From: a bacterium
GTDB taxonomy: Bacteria; Bacillota; Clostridia; Lachnospirales; Lachnospiraceae
Assembly (NCBI GenBank): GCA_030524675.1
Contig: JAUNGE010000017.1
Span: forward strand, 1-58,867
Direction of reading: 5' to 3'
Length of the DNA: 58,867 bases
Numbering within the stretch: position 1 is the first letter of the stretch; the number at the start of each line of letters is the position of its first letter. A model generated the notes under the pieces. It did not search any database and was not told the DNA's origin. It worked only from the letters and a program-made list of their open reading frames with translations. Below, one piece after another: positions 17,248 through 27,707 of this stretch. The position numbers were made by a program, and so were the translations under genes.

Positions 17248-18560
17248 TTTTCCTCCTGCACTCTGATTTTCTCTGCCATCTGCATGGCCCCTTCTGTCCG
17301 TCCCACTAGGCCCAACACACTAGAAAATGTCACAACTTCAATCTGTATGACCTGCTTATTCTCCGCTTCTGGCCTTTTTTCTGATGCCTCTGGTGCTGTT
17401 TTCTCTTTTTCCTCTTTCAGAGATTCCATCAAGTGCATCTGAATTCTTCGGACAATCTCACGCATCACAGGCTCCAGAAGTCCTGTATTCTGCAGCGCTT
17501 CCACAGCCTCTTCCGACGTGTTTGAACCTGAAATTTTCTCCAGAACATCCTCAAATCCGTTTTCCGCCGTGATGCCACAAGCCTGCATAGCACTGAGAAA
17601 TCCCTCTATTCTGCGGTCTCCATATTTGGAATGTGTGTTCATCACACCGAGAGATACTTTAATCAGCTTTCCCAGATGCCCCACAAGAAGAATCCCCAAA
17701 AATCCCTCTTTCTGTGCCAGCTTTACGGAAGTCCCGATAAAATTGCTGCATTTGACTGCCTCTTCCAGGGAAAATCCAAACTCATCCCGAATGAATTGCT
17801 CCCCATAATTTCCTGGCGTCAACACCAGAAATTTTCGCCCTTCCACAGCCTTTATATGTAATTCCAGCTGTATGGATGCCACCAGCGCATCCTCGCTCAT
17901 CGGCTCCACAACACCGCTCGTCCCGAGAACAGAAATTCCTCCCACAATTCCCAGTTTGGGATTGAATGTCTTCTCGGCAAGCTCCACTCCCTGCGGAATC
18001 CGCACTTCCACCACAATCTCTTCTCCATGCTGGTCGCAGCCGCACATCTCAAGGCTCTTTTGCACTTCCTTAAAAATCATCTCCCTGGGAACTGGATTGA
18101 TCGCTGCATGCCCTGGAGGACAGGAAAGTCCTCTCTTTGTGACAGTGCCGATTCCCACGCCGCCTGCAATCCCAATCCAGGCCCCATTTTCCGTCCGATG
18201 CCAGTAGCCATGCTCCAAAACCTGCTGCCTCTTTTTGTCAAACTCAGCAGACATACCCCGTTTTACACACTCGGTATCCTGTGTACCATTCACCGGCTTT
18301 TTCGTCACACCGCTCTTTCTGTAAACCGCAGCGCCCACCCATGCGCCATTCGTCACATCCGGATCATCTCCGGAATCTTTGTAGACACCGCACACCGCAT
18401 ATCCTGGTCCTATTTCCTTTTCATGAATTTCAAGTCTGGCGGTCGTTCCCTTCGGTGTCAACACGCAATAAACCGTCGGAAACTCTCCCAAAAGACATGC
18501 CAAAGCAGCAGCTCCCGCCGCCGCTGCCGCACAGGTTCCTGTCGTAAATCCACTTCTCAT
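17244..18560 (-). CDS. cbiD: cobalt-precorrin-5B C1-methyltransferase
   Basis: CbiD adds the C1 methyl group in the anaerobic pathway and is unrelated to the SUMT-type methylases. It opens RSGFTTGTCAAAAAGAAALA and continues with PKGTTARLEIHEKEIGPGYA; GDDPDVTNGAWVGAAV and TKRGLSCPPGHAAINPVPRE are typical. A Lys/Glu-rich insert of about 25 residues lies near the C-terminus (SLKEEKEKTAPEASEKRPEA). It is the first biosynthetic gene of the cluster. Only about 100 bp of purine-rich spacer separates it from the spore protein gene upstream, too short for a cobalamin riboswitch. AAGGA is spaced six bases from the ATG. Confidence 0.93.
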   Translation of the reverse strand: MRSGFTTGTCAAAAAGAAALACLLGEFPTVYCVLTPKGTTARLEIHEKEIGPGYAVCGVYKDSGDDPDVTNGAWVGAAVYRKSGVTKKPVNGTQDTECVKRGMSAEFDKKRQQVLEHGYWHRTENGAWIGIAGGVGIGTVTKRGLSCPPGHAAINPVPREMIFKEVQKSLEMCGCDQHGEEIVVEVRIPQGVELAEKTFNPKLGIVGGISVLGTSGVVEPMSEDALVASIQLELHIKAVEGRKFLVLTPGNYGEQFIRDEFGFSLEEAVKCSNFIGTSVKLAQKEGFLGILLVGHLGKLIKVSLGVMNTHSKYGDRRIEGFLSAMQACGITAENGFEDVLEKISGSNTSEEAVEALQNTGLLEPVMREIVRRIQMHLMESLKEEKEKTAPEASEKRPEAENKQVIQIEVVTFSSVLGLVGRTEGAMQMAEKIRVQEEK

Positions 18561-18658
18561 CCTGTGTCCTTTCTTTCATCTTCCATTCCCATTTTCCTGT
18601 GTCTTTTCTGTCTTATGTCTTTTCAGCGTCGTTTGTATTCCTCTCTTCTCTTGCCTTT

Positions 18659-18895
18659 TCAGGAAAGCAGCATCTGCTCCTGCTCTTCCTGTTCTCTCTG
18701 CGCCTCTTTCTTCATCTCACGCTTGCGCTTTGTAATCAGTCCGCCAATACGCCCGCTCTCTTTTGCAGTCAGACATCTCCATCCGCCTGCCATCACTTTA
18801 TCTTCCAACCCCAGTTCCTTCGCAATCTCAAATTTCAGCAAATCTTCTGGTTTCATATTTTTTACATCGAAAGAATCTTTTTTCTTTTTTGGCAT
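18659..18895 (-). CDS. small acid-soluble spore protein, alpha/beta type
   Basis: A 78-residue DNA-binding protein of the dormant spore. LLKFEIAKELGLEDKV carries the site cut by the germination protease GPR, and WRCLTAKESGRIGGLITK is the conserved second block; the tail is Lys/Glu-rich. Such proteins coat and protect spore DNA and are degraded at germination. AAAGGAG lies 11 bases before the ATG. A possible forespore-type promoter is at 18968-18996. It lies between a MATE gene and cbiD on the same strand, with no terminator seen on either side, so read-through into cbiD is possible. Confidence 0.9.
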   Translation of the reverse strand: MPKKKKDSFDVKNMKPEDLLKFEIAKELGLEDKVMAGGWRCLTAKESGRIGGLITKRKREMKKEAQREQEEQEQMLLS

Positions 18896-18967
18896 GTTTC
18901 GTACACTCCTTTCAGCCCTCTGTTTTTCTGTCTCTTTTCTGCCTTATTTCTTTTTTCTATATCACGG

Positions 18968-18996
18968 AGTATACCCTATTCTTTCGCCCTTTATTC
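18968..18996 (-). promoter_or_regulatory. possible promoter for the spore protein gene
   Basis: On the minus strand, GAATA (18992-18996) and TATACT (18968-18973) are 18 bp apart. The upstream element fits the forespore sigma-G type better than sigma-A, while the downstream element would suit either. The assignment is tentative. Confidence 0.3.
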
Positions 18997-18999
18997 GCC

Positions 19000-20376
19000 T
19001 TAACATGCAGTTTGTTGTATTTCTGCTTGCTCCATTTTTCTGCTGACAGCGTGAATCCGATACAGATAGCTCACAAAAAGGACCACATCCGCTCCCAGCC
19101 ACGCCAGAATCTCCGCATAAAAAATTCCGTACTCACCCACCAGGTATGGCAGCAGCAGAGCCGCTCCGGTACGCATAATAAACTCAGCAATTCCGGAAAG
19201 CATCGGAAGCATCGTGTCTCCCATCCCCTGCAGAGATGCTCTTGTCACATGGAGATAATACAGAACGGGGAGGCAGACACTCATAATTGTCAGATAATGG
19301 TATGCAATCTCCAGCGTCTGTTCAAATTCTTGTGGAGTGCCCGAGATAAAGCAGGAAAGAATGTTTTTTCCAAACAGGAGCATCACCACTCCAATCAAGG
19401 CAGCCGTCACTATGGCAATCAGAACCGCCTCCTTCACCCCGCGGCGGATTCTCTTTATTTTTCTCGCTCCCAGGTTCTGTCCCACATAAGTCACCATCGC
19501 ATATCCGTAAGAAGTGGCGGCAATCTCCAGAACACCGTACAGTTTGTTTGTTGCTGTAAACCCTGCGATAAACAGCACGCCAAATCCATTCACCACGAAC
19601 TGCACAATCATACCACCTACCGCGATAATGGCATTCTGCAGCGCCATCGGTGCCCCCAGGCCCAAAAGCTTTCCTGCAAGGGCAGATTCTATCTGAAAAT
19701 CACTCTTTGAAAACGCAAAAATAGTCACCCGTTTCAGACTCGCCAAGCAAAAAATTCCTGAGAATGCCTGTGCTGCCACAGTTGCCGCTGCTGCTCCTGC
19801 AATCCCCCAGTGAAATACCAGAACAAACAGTAAATCCAAACCAATATTTAAGAAAGAAGCTACTATCATAGCATACAGAGGCGTTTTTCCGTCTCCCAGC
19901 GCGCGCAGCACAGAAGCAAGTACATTGTAGGCCATCACTACTGGAACTCCCAGAAACATGATTCTCAGATACAGCAGGCTCATCCCGACAATCTCCTGCG
20001 GCGTCTGAAGCAGCTGCAGCACCGGCGCAGCAATGCACTGTGTCAAAATCAGAAGCAAAATCGAAGTGATTGCCGACAGGATGGCAGAATTTCCGATTAC
20101 TTTCTGCAGCCGTCCAATATTTCCCGCACCGAATTCCTGTGCCATCAAAATAGCAAATCCCTGCGAGATTCCCTGAATACTTCCTAGCACCATCCAGTTC
20201 AGCCAGTCTGCTGCCCCCAGAGCTGCCAATGCCTGTACGCCCAGCGCCTGCCCGACAATCATGGTGTCCATCACAGTATACATCTGCTGAAACACATTTC
20301 CAAACATCAATGGAAGGGCAAATAAAAATATCATTTTTGCGGAATTTCCTTCCGTCATGGTACGTATTTTCGCCAT
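19000..20376 (-). CDS. MATE-family efflux transporter
   Basis: A 458-residue membrane protein with about 12 spans. It opens with MTEGNSAKMIFLFALPLMFG and then FQQMYTVMDTMIVGQALGVQ, a standard MATE start, and has the second-half repeat typical of the family. It belongs to a different subgroup from the MATE at 14338, judging by its N-terminal motif. ACAGGAG is just before the ATG. It is 72 bp downstream of the M32 carboxypeptidase gene and 104 bp upstream of the spore protein gene. The substrate is not known. Confidence 0.92.
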   Translation of the reverse strand: MAKIRTMTEGNSAKMIFLFALPLMFGNVFQQMYTVMDTMIVGQALGVQALAALGAADWLNWMVLGSIQGISQGFAILMAQEFGAGNIGRLQKVIGNSAILSAITSILLLILTQCIAAPVLQLLQTPQEIVGMSLLYLRIMFLGVPVVMAYNVLASVLRALGDGKTPLYAMIVASFLNIGLDLLFVLVFHWGIAGAAAATVAAQAFSGIFCLASLKRVTIFAFSKSDFQIESALAGKLLGLGAPMALQNAIIAVGGMIVQFVVNGFGVLFIAGFTATNKLYGVLEIAATSYGYAMVTYVGQNLGARKIKRIRRGVKEAVLIAIVTAALIGVVMLLFGKNILSCFISGTPQEFEQTLEIAYHYLTIMSVCLPVLYYLHVTRASLQGMGDTMLPMLSGIAEFIMRTGAALLLPYLVGEYGIFYAEILAWLGADVVLFVSYLYRIHAVSRKMEQAEIQQTAC

Positions 20377-20448
20377 CTCTCCTGTCTCCCCAAACTATCC
20401 CGTCATATTTTTTCCTTTTTCAAATATTTTTCTGTTCCCAGTTACTTT

Positions 20449-21936
20449 TTATCCCAGATATTTTTCCTTTAGATATTGCAGATAGTACTTCGGATTGAAC
20501 TCCTCCCCCGTCATCTGCTTTAAAATCTCCTGGCTTGTCTTCATCTTCCCATATCTGTGAATCTCCTTTCGCAGATAGTCTCGGATTTCTCCGATTTTTC
20601 CCTCCTCTAAAAGAGTATCCACATCCATGGTTTTCTTCATCGCCTCATACATCTGTGCGCCGAATGCACTGCCGAGCGCATAGGACGGGAAATATCCAAA
20701 CGACCCTCCCGCCCAGTGAATATCCTGCAGCACGCCCTCACTGTCCGTCTCTGGCTCCACACCCAGATATTCTTTATATTTCTCTTTCCATAGTTTTGGA
20801 AGTTCCATCACGTCCAAATCGTCCTCTATCAGCATTTTTTCCAGCTCATAGCGCACCAGAACATGCAGGCAGTATGTCAGTTCGTCCGCTTCTGTGCGGA
20901 TCAGACCTGGTTTTACCAGGCAGACAGCCTTCACAAACTGCTCCACAGAGACCTCTCCCAATACATCAGGGAAGGTTTCCTGCAGCTTCCCATACACTGG
21001 CTTCCAAAATGCCACATTTCTTCCGAGAATATTCTCAAAGAAGCGCGACTGAGACTCATGCATCGCCATGGATGCCCCCTGCCCTGCCGGAGTCTGTGTC
21101 AGCTCATCTGCAATTCCCATCTCATAAATCGCATGGCCCGTCTCGTGGATGACAGAAAACAGCGAACTATCCAGCTTATCTGTGTAATGTGTGGTAATCC
21201 GCACATCGTGATTGTGCAGATTGGTTGTAAATGGATGCGCGCTGGTGGCAAACACACCCTTTCTGAAATCAAATCCCACATACTCCGCCAGAAAACGCCC
21301 AATCTCCTCCTGTTTTTTCTCATCAAAATCTCCGTACAGGAAATCGTCGGTGATGCCTTCCTCCTTCTGTTTCTTCAATACATCCTTCAAGAGCGGAATC
21401 CATTCTCTCTTTACCAGGTCAAAAAAGACATCCAGCTGTTCCATGTTGAATCCTTTTTCATACTGGTTCAGCATCACATCGTACAATTTCTGGCCTTCTT
21501 TCGCTTCATAGGAAGCAAATTTCTTCTGCCAGCCGATAATTTCCTTCAGTACAGGTGCAAAAGAAGCAAAATCATTCTCTTTTTTTGCCTTTGCCCAAAT
21601 GCGAGACGCCTTAGCCAAAACTTCCGCATAAGCTCTGTATTCCTGCGGTGGAATCGCATCTAAGCGTGACAGTTCTTCCCGCCACTCGCGCACAATCGCC
21701 CTCTCTGCATCCGTCAGAGTATCATCCTTCTCGCAGAGCATCAGAAGTTCCTTTGCTCTTGCATCTGTCACAGCTTTCTGGTACTCTTCCGATAAAACTC
21801 CGACCGTCTTCGATGTATATTTTCCTGCCTCTTCCGGCGCTAACGTCTCCTCATCCCACTCAAACAGCGTCTTTGCTGCCATCATTGCCATCGCTCTATC
21901 CATAAATGGTCTCAATTCCTCAAAATACTGGCTCAT
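20449..21936 (-). CDS. M32-family metallocarboxypeptidase
   Basis: A 495-residue zinc carboxypeptidase (thermostable carboxypeptidase 1 type) that removes C-terminal residues from peptides. The zinc motif HETGH is at residues 264-268, and the M32 signature HPF lies at 234-236. The later HESQSRFFENILGR and IRTEADELTYCLHVLVRYE are also family blocks. Length is normal. The leader upstream is a remarkable purine-rich tract (21937-22203). Confidence 0.93.
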   Translation of the reverse strand: MSQYFEELRPFMDRAMAMMAAKTLFEWDEETLAPEEAGKYTSKTVGVLSEEYQKAVTDARAKELLMLCEKDDTLTDAERAIVREWREELSRLDAIPPQEYRAYAEVLAKASRIWAKAKKENDFASFAPVLKEIIGWQKKFASYEAKEGQKLYDVMLNQYEKGFNMEQLDVFFDLVKREWIPLLKDVLKKQKEEGITDDFLYGDFDEKKQEEIGRFLAEYVGFDFRKGVFATSAHPFTTNLHNHDVRITTHYTDKLDSSLFSVIHETGHAIYEMGIADELTQTPAGQGASMAMHESQSRFFENILGRNVAFWKPVYGKLQETFPDVLGEVSVEQFVKAVCLVKPGLIRTEADELTYCLHVLVRYELEKMLIEDDLDVMELPKLWKEKYKEYLGVEPETDSEGVLQDIHWAGGSFGYFPSYALGSAFGAQMYEAMKKTMDVDTLLEEGKIGEIRDYLRKEIHRYGKMKTSQEILKQMTGEEFNPKYYLQYLKEKYLG

Positions 21937-22203
21937 CTCTCTTCGTTCTCCTTCCGATTTTCCATCTTTCTTTTTCTTTTCTATTTTTCTTTATCCTTTC
22001 ACTTTCTGCTGCATCTCTATTTTCTTTATTTTTTCTTATGACTTTTCACTTTATACCCACTTTCTGTATTTCCTGCTCTTCTTTCATACTTCTTTTTATT
22101 TCCTTCTGTTCTCTTCTGTTCTCTTCCGCTTTCTTCTGTCTTCTTTTACCTTTTTTCCCGCTTTTTCTCACATTTTATTCTGTATGTTTCTCAATAATAG
22201 ACG
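21937..22203 (-). other. long purine-rich leader ahead of the carboxypeptidase gene
   Basis: About 250 bases are almost all C and T on the plus strand, thus A and G in the transcript, with many short GAAAAG/GAAGAGAACAGAAG-type repeats. No gene is recognised, and a 125-codon plus-strand frame here is only this composition read as protein. Similar shorter tracts precede many other minus-strand genes in the window. Confidence 0.5.
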
Positions 22204-22237
22204 AAAAAAGGGCGCTGCAGCAATTATCTGCTGCAGC
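22204..22237 (-). terminator. intrinsic terminator of the first Nudix gene
   Basis: In gene sense, GCTGCAGCA and TGCTGCAGC form a perfect 9-bp stem with a 6-nt loop, followed after GCCC by T6. It lies about 45 bp after the Nudix stop. Confidence 0.75.
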
Positions 22238-22279
22238 ATACCCTTCCCCTCAAAATGCAGCAGTTCTGCCCAACCACCG

Positions 22280-22732
22280 CTAAAAATACTTTCGACTCCC
22301 CCACAAATTGCTTTTCTTCAAATCCAGGTACTCATTGTACGCTTTCTCCAAAATCTGTTTTTCATTGGAGAACTTCAGCAGATGGTACGCTTCGTAAAAC
22401 TTGTAATACCCTGAATCCATAAAATACTCTTCTCGTTGTGGCTTACTGTAATAGCTGTCCGCCATCATCAAATACCAATGCACATCCTTTTCCACCGTAT
22501 CCTGCGGAGTGTTAAAAGAATATTGGCTCTTTCCAATGTACTTGATAATTGAGGCGGTTACACCTGTCTCCTCTTTTACCTCACGAAGAGCAGTTTCCTT
22601 GTATTCTTCCCCTGCTTCTACAGTTCCTTTCGGCAAAACCCAGCCTTCATATTTGTTTTTATAGTTCTTATACAGAACCAGAATTTTACCTCGAAAAATA
22701 ACCACACCGCCGCAGCTCGTTGCTTCTATCAT
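22280..22732 (-). CDS. Nudix hydrolase
   Basis: A 150-residue Nudix protein, which would hydrolyse a nucleoside diphosphate linked to another moiety. The Nudix box starts at GTVEAGEEYKETALREVKEE with the following T-G-V, matching G-x5-E-x7-REUxEExGU. The N-terminus EATSCGGVVIFRGKILVLYK resembles Ap4A-hydrolase-like or MutT-like members; the substrate is open. AGGAGG lies seven bases before the ATG, and a well-formed promoter is at 22812-22840. It is divergent from the arabinofuranosidase gene. Confidence 0.88.
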   Translation of the reverse strand: MIEATSCGGVVIFRGKILVLYKNYKNKYEGWVLPKGTVEAGEEYKETALREVKEETGVTASIIKYIGKSQYSFNTPQDTVEKDVHWYLMMADSYYSKPQREEYFMDSGYYKFYEAYHLLKFSNEKQILEKAYNEYLDLKKSNLWGSRKYF

Positions 22733-22811
22733 TGCAATCCCTCCTGACTTGGAAAATGCACTGCATATGCCGACCTGACATTTCCCTGGTGTGTCACACA
22801 GACTTGATAGT

Positions 22812-24505
<1,694 letters not shown>

Positions 24506-24534
24506 CCGTCAAGCAAGGGAGGAAGAAATTTTTT

Positions 24535-25518
24535 ATGTCTATCAAAACAGAATTGCTCGCTGTCCTCGAGCAGAAGAAGGGAACCTATATTTCAGGAGAG
24601 GCTCTCGCCAAATCGCTTTCCTGCAGCCGCACTGCCATCTGGAAGGCCATCCGGCAGCTCAGAGAGGAGGGCTATGCCATCGACGCCGTCACGAACCGCG
24701 GCTATACATTGACTGTGGAAAACAACCAGCTTTCCGCAGCTGCAATCCGCCGGTATCTGGACCCAGCCCTCTCTGTCGGAAGCATCCTGGTGGAAAAAGA
24801 AGTCTCTTCCACAAATGCGCTTTTAAAACAGATGGCGTTTGGCGAGACACCGCCGCCGCACCGCACTGCTCTTTTCGCGGAATCTCAGAATGCAGGACAT
24901 GGGCGCTTCTCGCGCAGTTTCTTCTCCCCTCCCGAGACAGGGCTATATTTTAGTGTCCTACTCCGTCCAAAGACTACTCCAAAACAAAACTTCTTTCTGA
25001 CTACCTGCGCCGCTGTCGCGGTCTGCCGCGCAGTGGAGGAAGTCTGCGGCATCTCTCTGGATATCAAGTGGGTGAACGACTTGTTCTTAAGTGGGAAAAA
25101 AGTGGGTGGCATCCTCACAGAGGCGGTGTCTGACTTTGAGAGCGGAAACATCGACTTTGTGATTATCGGCATCGGCTTAAACCTGTTTCCACCAAAATCC
25201 GGTTTCCCAGACGAACTGAAATCCGTCGCAGGAAGTATTTTCCCAAATCTTCCTGATTCCGCTAAGAGCGCTTCGCCTGACCGAAATCTGCTGGCTGCCA
25301 GGATTCTCTCAGAATTGTTTCGGGAGACAGAAAATCCCTCTCTGTCCCCCGATTATATCGAGCGCAGCCTGGTTTTAGGCCGCACTGTGCTGTTTCGTGA
25401 AAACGGCGGCACACCGCATCCTGTCAAGGCGCTCGCCATCCTTCCGGATGGAAGTCTCCTGGTGGAACATGAGGACGGGCGGCAGGAAGCCTTATTTTAT
25501 GGGGAGGTGTCTCTTTAA
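24535..25518 (+). CDS. birA: biotin--[acetyl-CoA-carboxylase] ligase / biotin repressor
   Basis: A 327-residue BirA that joins biotin to carboxylase carrier proteins. Residues 1-60 are a winged helix (ALAKSLSCSRTAIWKAIRQL), so it may also repress biotin genes. The ligase domain follows with VSSTNALLKQ, the nucleotide loop NAGHGRFSRSFFSPP, and the KWVNDLFLSGKKVGGILTE block with the catalytic Lys. The loop reads GHGRFSR where the usual form is GRGRxGR. The start at 24535 follows AAGGGAGGAAG. It begins 29 bp after the arabinofuranosidase gene on the same strand and converges on the GH42 gene with a 27-bp tail overlap. Confidence 0.92.
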   Translation: MSIKTELLAVLEQKKGTYISGEALAKSLSCSRTAIWKAIRQLREEGYAIDAVTNRGYTLTVENNQLSAAAIRRYLDPALSVGSILVEKEVSSTNALLKQMAFGETPPPHRTALFAESQNAGHGRFSRSFFSPPETGLYFSVLLRPKTTPKQNFFLTTCAAVAVCRAVEEVCGISLDIKWVNDLFLSGKKVGGILTEAVSDFESGNIDFVIIGIGLNLFPPKSGFPDELKSVAGSIFPNLPDSAKSASPDRNLLAARILSELFRETENPSLSPDYIERSLVLGRTVLFRENGGTPHPVKALAILPDGSLLVEHEDGRQEALFYGEVSL

Positions 25519-27576
25519 CACTACCGTCTCGCCGACCCTTATTGTCTGTGTGCCTGGCTTTCTGTAGGAATCCGGATTCTCCTCATAGAGAACCTGCCAA
25601 ACCTGCTCTTCTTCGTCCGCTTCTTTCAGGTCGAACGAGCAGGTTTCTTTTCCAAAATTCTGCAAAAACAGGTATTCCGTATCTGCATGCTCTCTCCGGC
25701 ATACCTCCAGTCCTTCCGGAAGCGGTCCCTTCACCAGACAGGAGACCGCAGTCTCCGGCCGTTCCATCAAAATCTCAAAGAACTCATCATAAAATGCCGG
25801 CTCAATGTCGGCTAAAATGGCGTATGCCGTTCCCCTTCCATACGGATGGCGTGTCACCACCGGAGTTCCCGCATAAAAATCATCGCCGTATGTCATCAGC
25901 ACTTCCGTCGGAGCGCCGTCTGTCTGGCGCAGCTGCACCAGCTCACAGAGGTGACGGCAGGTATAGGTATGCTTCAGCCCCAGAGAATTCTCTGCGGTCG
26001 GGCAGGCATGATTCTCTTCCCAGTCATACAGACCGTCAATCTCTGTACTGCGCAGTCCCATCACATCCATCAGTCCATACGGACGGCCTCCCAGATAGCA
26101 GAGATCATTTTCATTCACCACGCCAGACCAGTAGGTCAGAAGGAAAATACCTCCCTCGCGGACAAACGTCTCAATCTTCTCGGCAAATCCCTCCCTGAAC
26201 ATATAGGCCATCGGTGCCGCCACAATCCGGTATCCTGTCAAGTCCGCATCCATGCAGACCATATCCACATCGAGTCCCATACGGCGCAGGCCATGGTACA
26301 GCTTTCTCTGAGCCTCTTTTCGGAAAAGTCCCTCATTTCTCGGTCCCTTCGCTTCCTCCATCGCCCAGATATTCTCTGTGTCGTAGAAAATCGCCGCCTG
26401 CGCCTTTGTAATACTTCCTTTCACCTCAGAGATGGCCTCCAGCACAGCTCCTGTCTCCTCCACCTCTCGGAAAACTCTGGTATCACAGCCTCCATACTGG
26501 TCAATCACAGCTCCATGGAACTTTTCAAAAGAACCGCGGGACTGGCGCATCTGGAAATACAAAGATGCATCCGCACCATGCGCAATCGCCTGCAGCGCTG
26601 CCTGTTTCACCATTCCAGGGCGGCGCAGTTTAGAAACTGGCTGCCAGTTCGTCGCAGAAGGACTCGACTCCATCAAAAGGAACGGCTGTCCTCGTTTCAT
26701 GGAGCGGAACAAGTCATGCTGCATCGCCGTATCCTCTGCTGTCACAGCCGTCTCGCGTTTATGCCATGCCGGATACGAATCCCACGAAATGACATCCAGC
26801 GAATCTGCAAATTTTGCATAATTTAACGGCGTATACTCATACATCATATTGGTAGTCACTGGCTTATCCGAACCTGCTGCTCGAAGCGCGCCAATCTCCC
26901 AATTCATAAAATCAACTGTCTGGTCTGTCACAAAGCGCTTCCAGTCCAGAACCAGCCCATGCACACTTCTCTCTCCAATGCTGGATGGACTCTCCACCTG
27001 GTCAAAGCTCTGATACTGATGGCTCCAGAATGTGGTACTCCACTGTTCATTCAGCGCATCAATGGTTCCATATTTCTTTTTCAGCCATTCTCTAAATGCC
27101 GCCTGGCAATATGGGCAATGACATTCTCCCCCAAACTCATTGGAAATATGCCACAAAAGCACACCTGGGTGATTTCCGAAGCGTTTTGCCAGCTCTGTAT
27201 CGATTGCCCTCACCTTTTCTCTGTACACAGGGGATGTGTAACAGTGGTTATGTCTCTGCCCAAACAACATCTTCGTTCTGTCTTCCCTCACACGCAACAC
27301 TTCTGGATAGGCATCTGCCAGCCATTTTGGGCGCGCGCCAGACGGTGTCGCTAAAATCACAGAAATGCCGTTTTCGTATAATGTATCAATCCGGTCTTCC
27401 AGCCATCCAAACTCATATCGCCCTTCCTCCGGCTCCAAAGCTCCCCAAGAAAATACGCCCACTGTCACAGTATTGATATGCGCCTTCTTAAAATACTCGA
27501 TGTCTTTTTCCAGAATCTCCGGCATGTGCAGCCACTGTTCCGGATTATAATCCCCGCCATAAAGAATCTTGTCCAT
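25492..27576 (-). CDS. GH42 beta-galactosidase
   Basis: A 694-residue cytoplasmic beta-galactosidase. It opens with ILYGGDYNPEQWLHMPEILE. The acid/base Glu is in HISNEFGGECHC, within a cysteine cluster (CHCPYCQ) that binds zinc in this family; the nucleophile Glu is in FLLMESSPSATNW. A trimerisation domain and a short C-terminal beta domain follow. The ATG at 27576 has AGGAGTG upstream and matches the family start. With the GH51 enzyme nearby it suggests use of arabinogalactan-type or galactoside sugars. No transporter or regulator for these sugars is adjacent. Confidence 0.93.
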   Translation of the reverse strand: MDKILYGGDYNPEQWLHMPEILEKDIEYFKKAHINTVTVGVFSWGALEPEEGRYEFGWLEDRIDTLYENGISVILATPSGARPKWLADAYPEVLRVREDRTKMLFGQRHNHCYTSPVYREKVRAIDTELAKRFGNHPGVLLWHISNEFGGECHCPYCQAAFREWLKKKYGTIDALNEQWSTTFWSHQYQSFDQVESPSSIGERSVHGLVLDWKRFVTDQTVDFMNWEIGALRAAGSDKPVTTNMMYEYTPLNYAKFADSLDVISWDSYPAWHKRETAVTAEDTAMQHDLFRSMKRGQPFLLMESSPSATNWQPVSKLRRPGMVKQAALQAIAHGADASLYFQMRQSRGSFEKFHGAVIDQYGGCDTRVFREVEETGAVLEAISEVKGSITKAQAAIFYDTENIWAMEEAKGPRNEGLFRKEAQRKLYHGLRRMGLDVDMVCMDADLTGYRIVAAPMAYMFREGFAEKIETFVREGGIFLLTYWSGVVNENDLCYLGGRPYGLMDVMGLRSTEIDGLYDWEENHACPTAENSLGLKHTYTCRHLCELVQLRQTDGAPTEVLMTYGDDFYAGTPVVTRHPYGRGTAYAILADIEPAFYDEFFEILMERPETAVSCLVKGPLPEGLEVCRREHADTEYLFLQNFGKETCSFDLKEADEEEQVWQVLYEENPDSYRKPGTQTIRVGETVVLKRHLPIK

Positions 27577-27707
27577 CCCTGTCACTCCTTTTTCTGTCTG
27601 TTTTCCCAAATCTCAAACCTAAACCTTGTTCACTCTCACCCTGTCCGGTTTCTTCTGCTCGTTTTTATCTTCTATGCGATATATCCTATTTTTTGTCTCT
27701 CCTGTCT

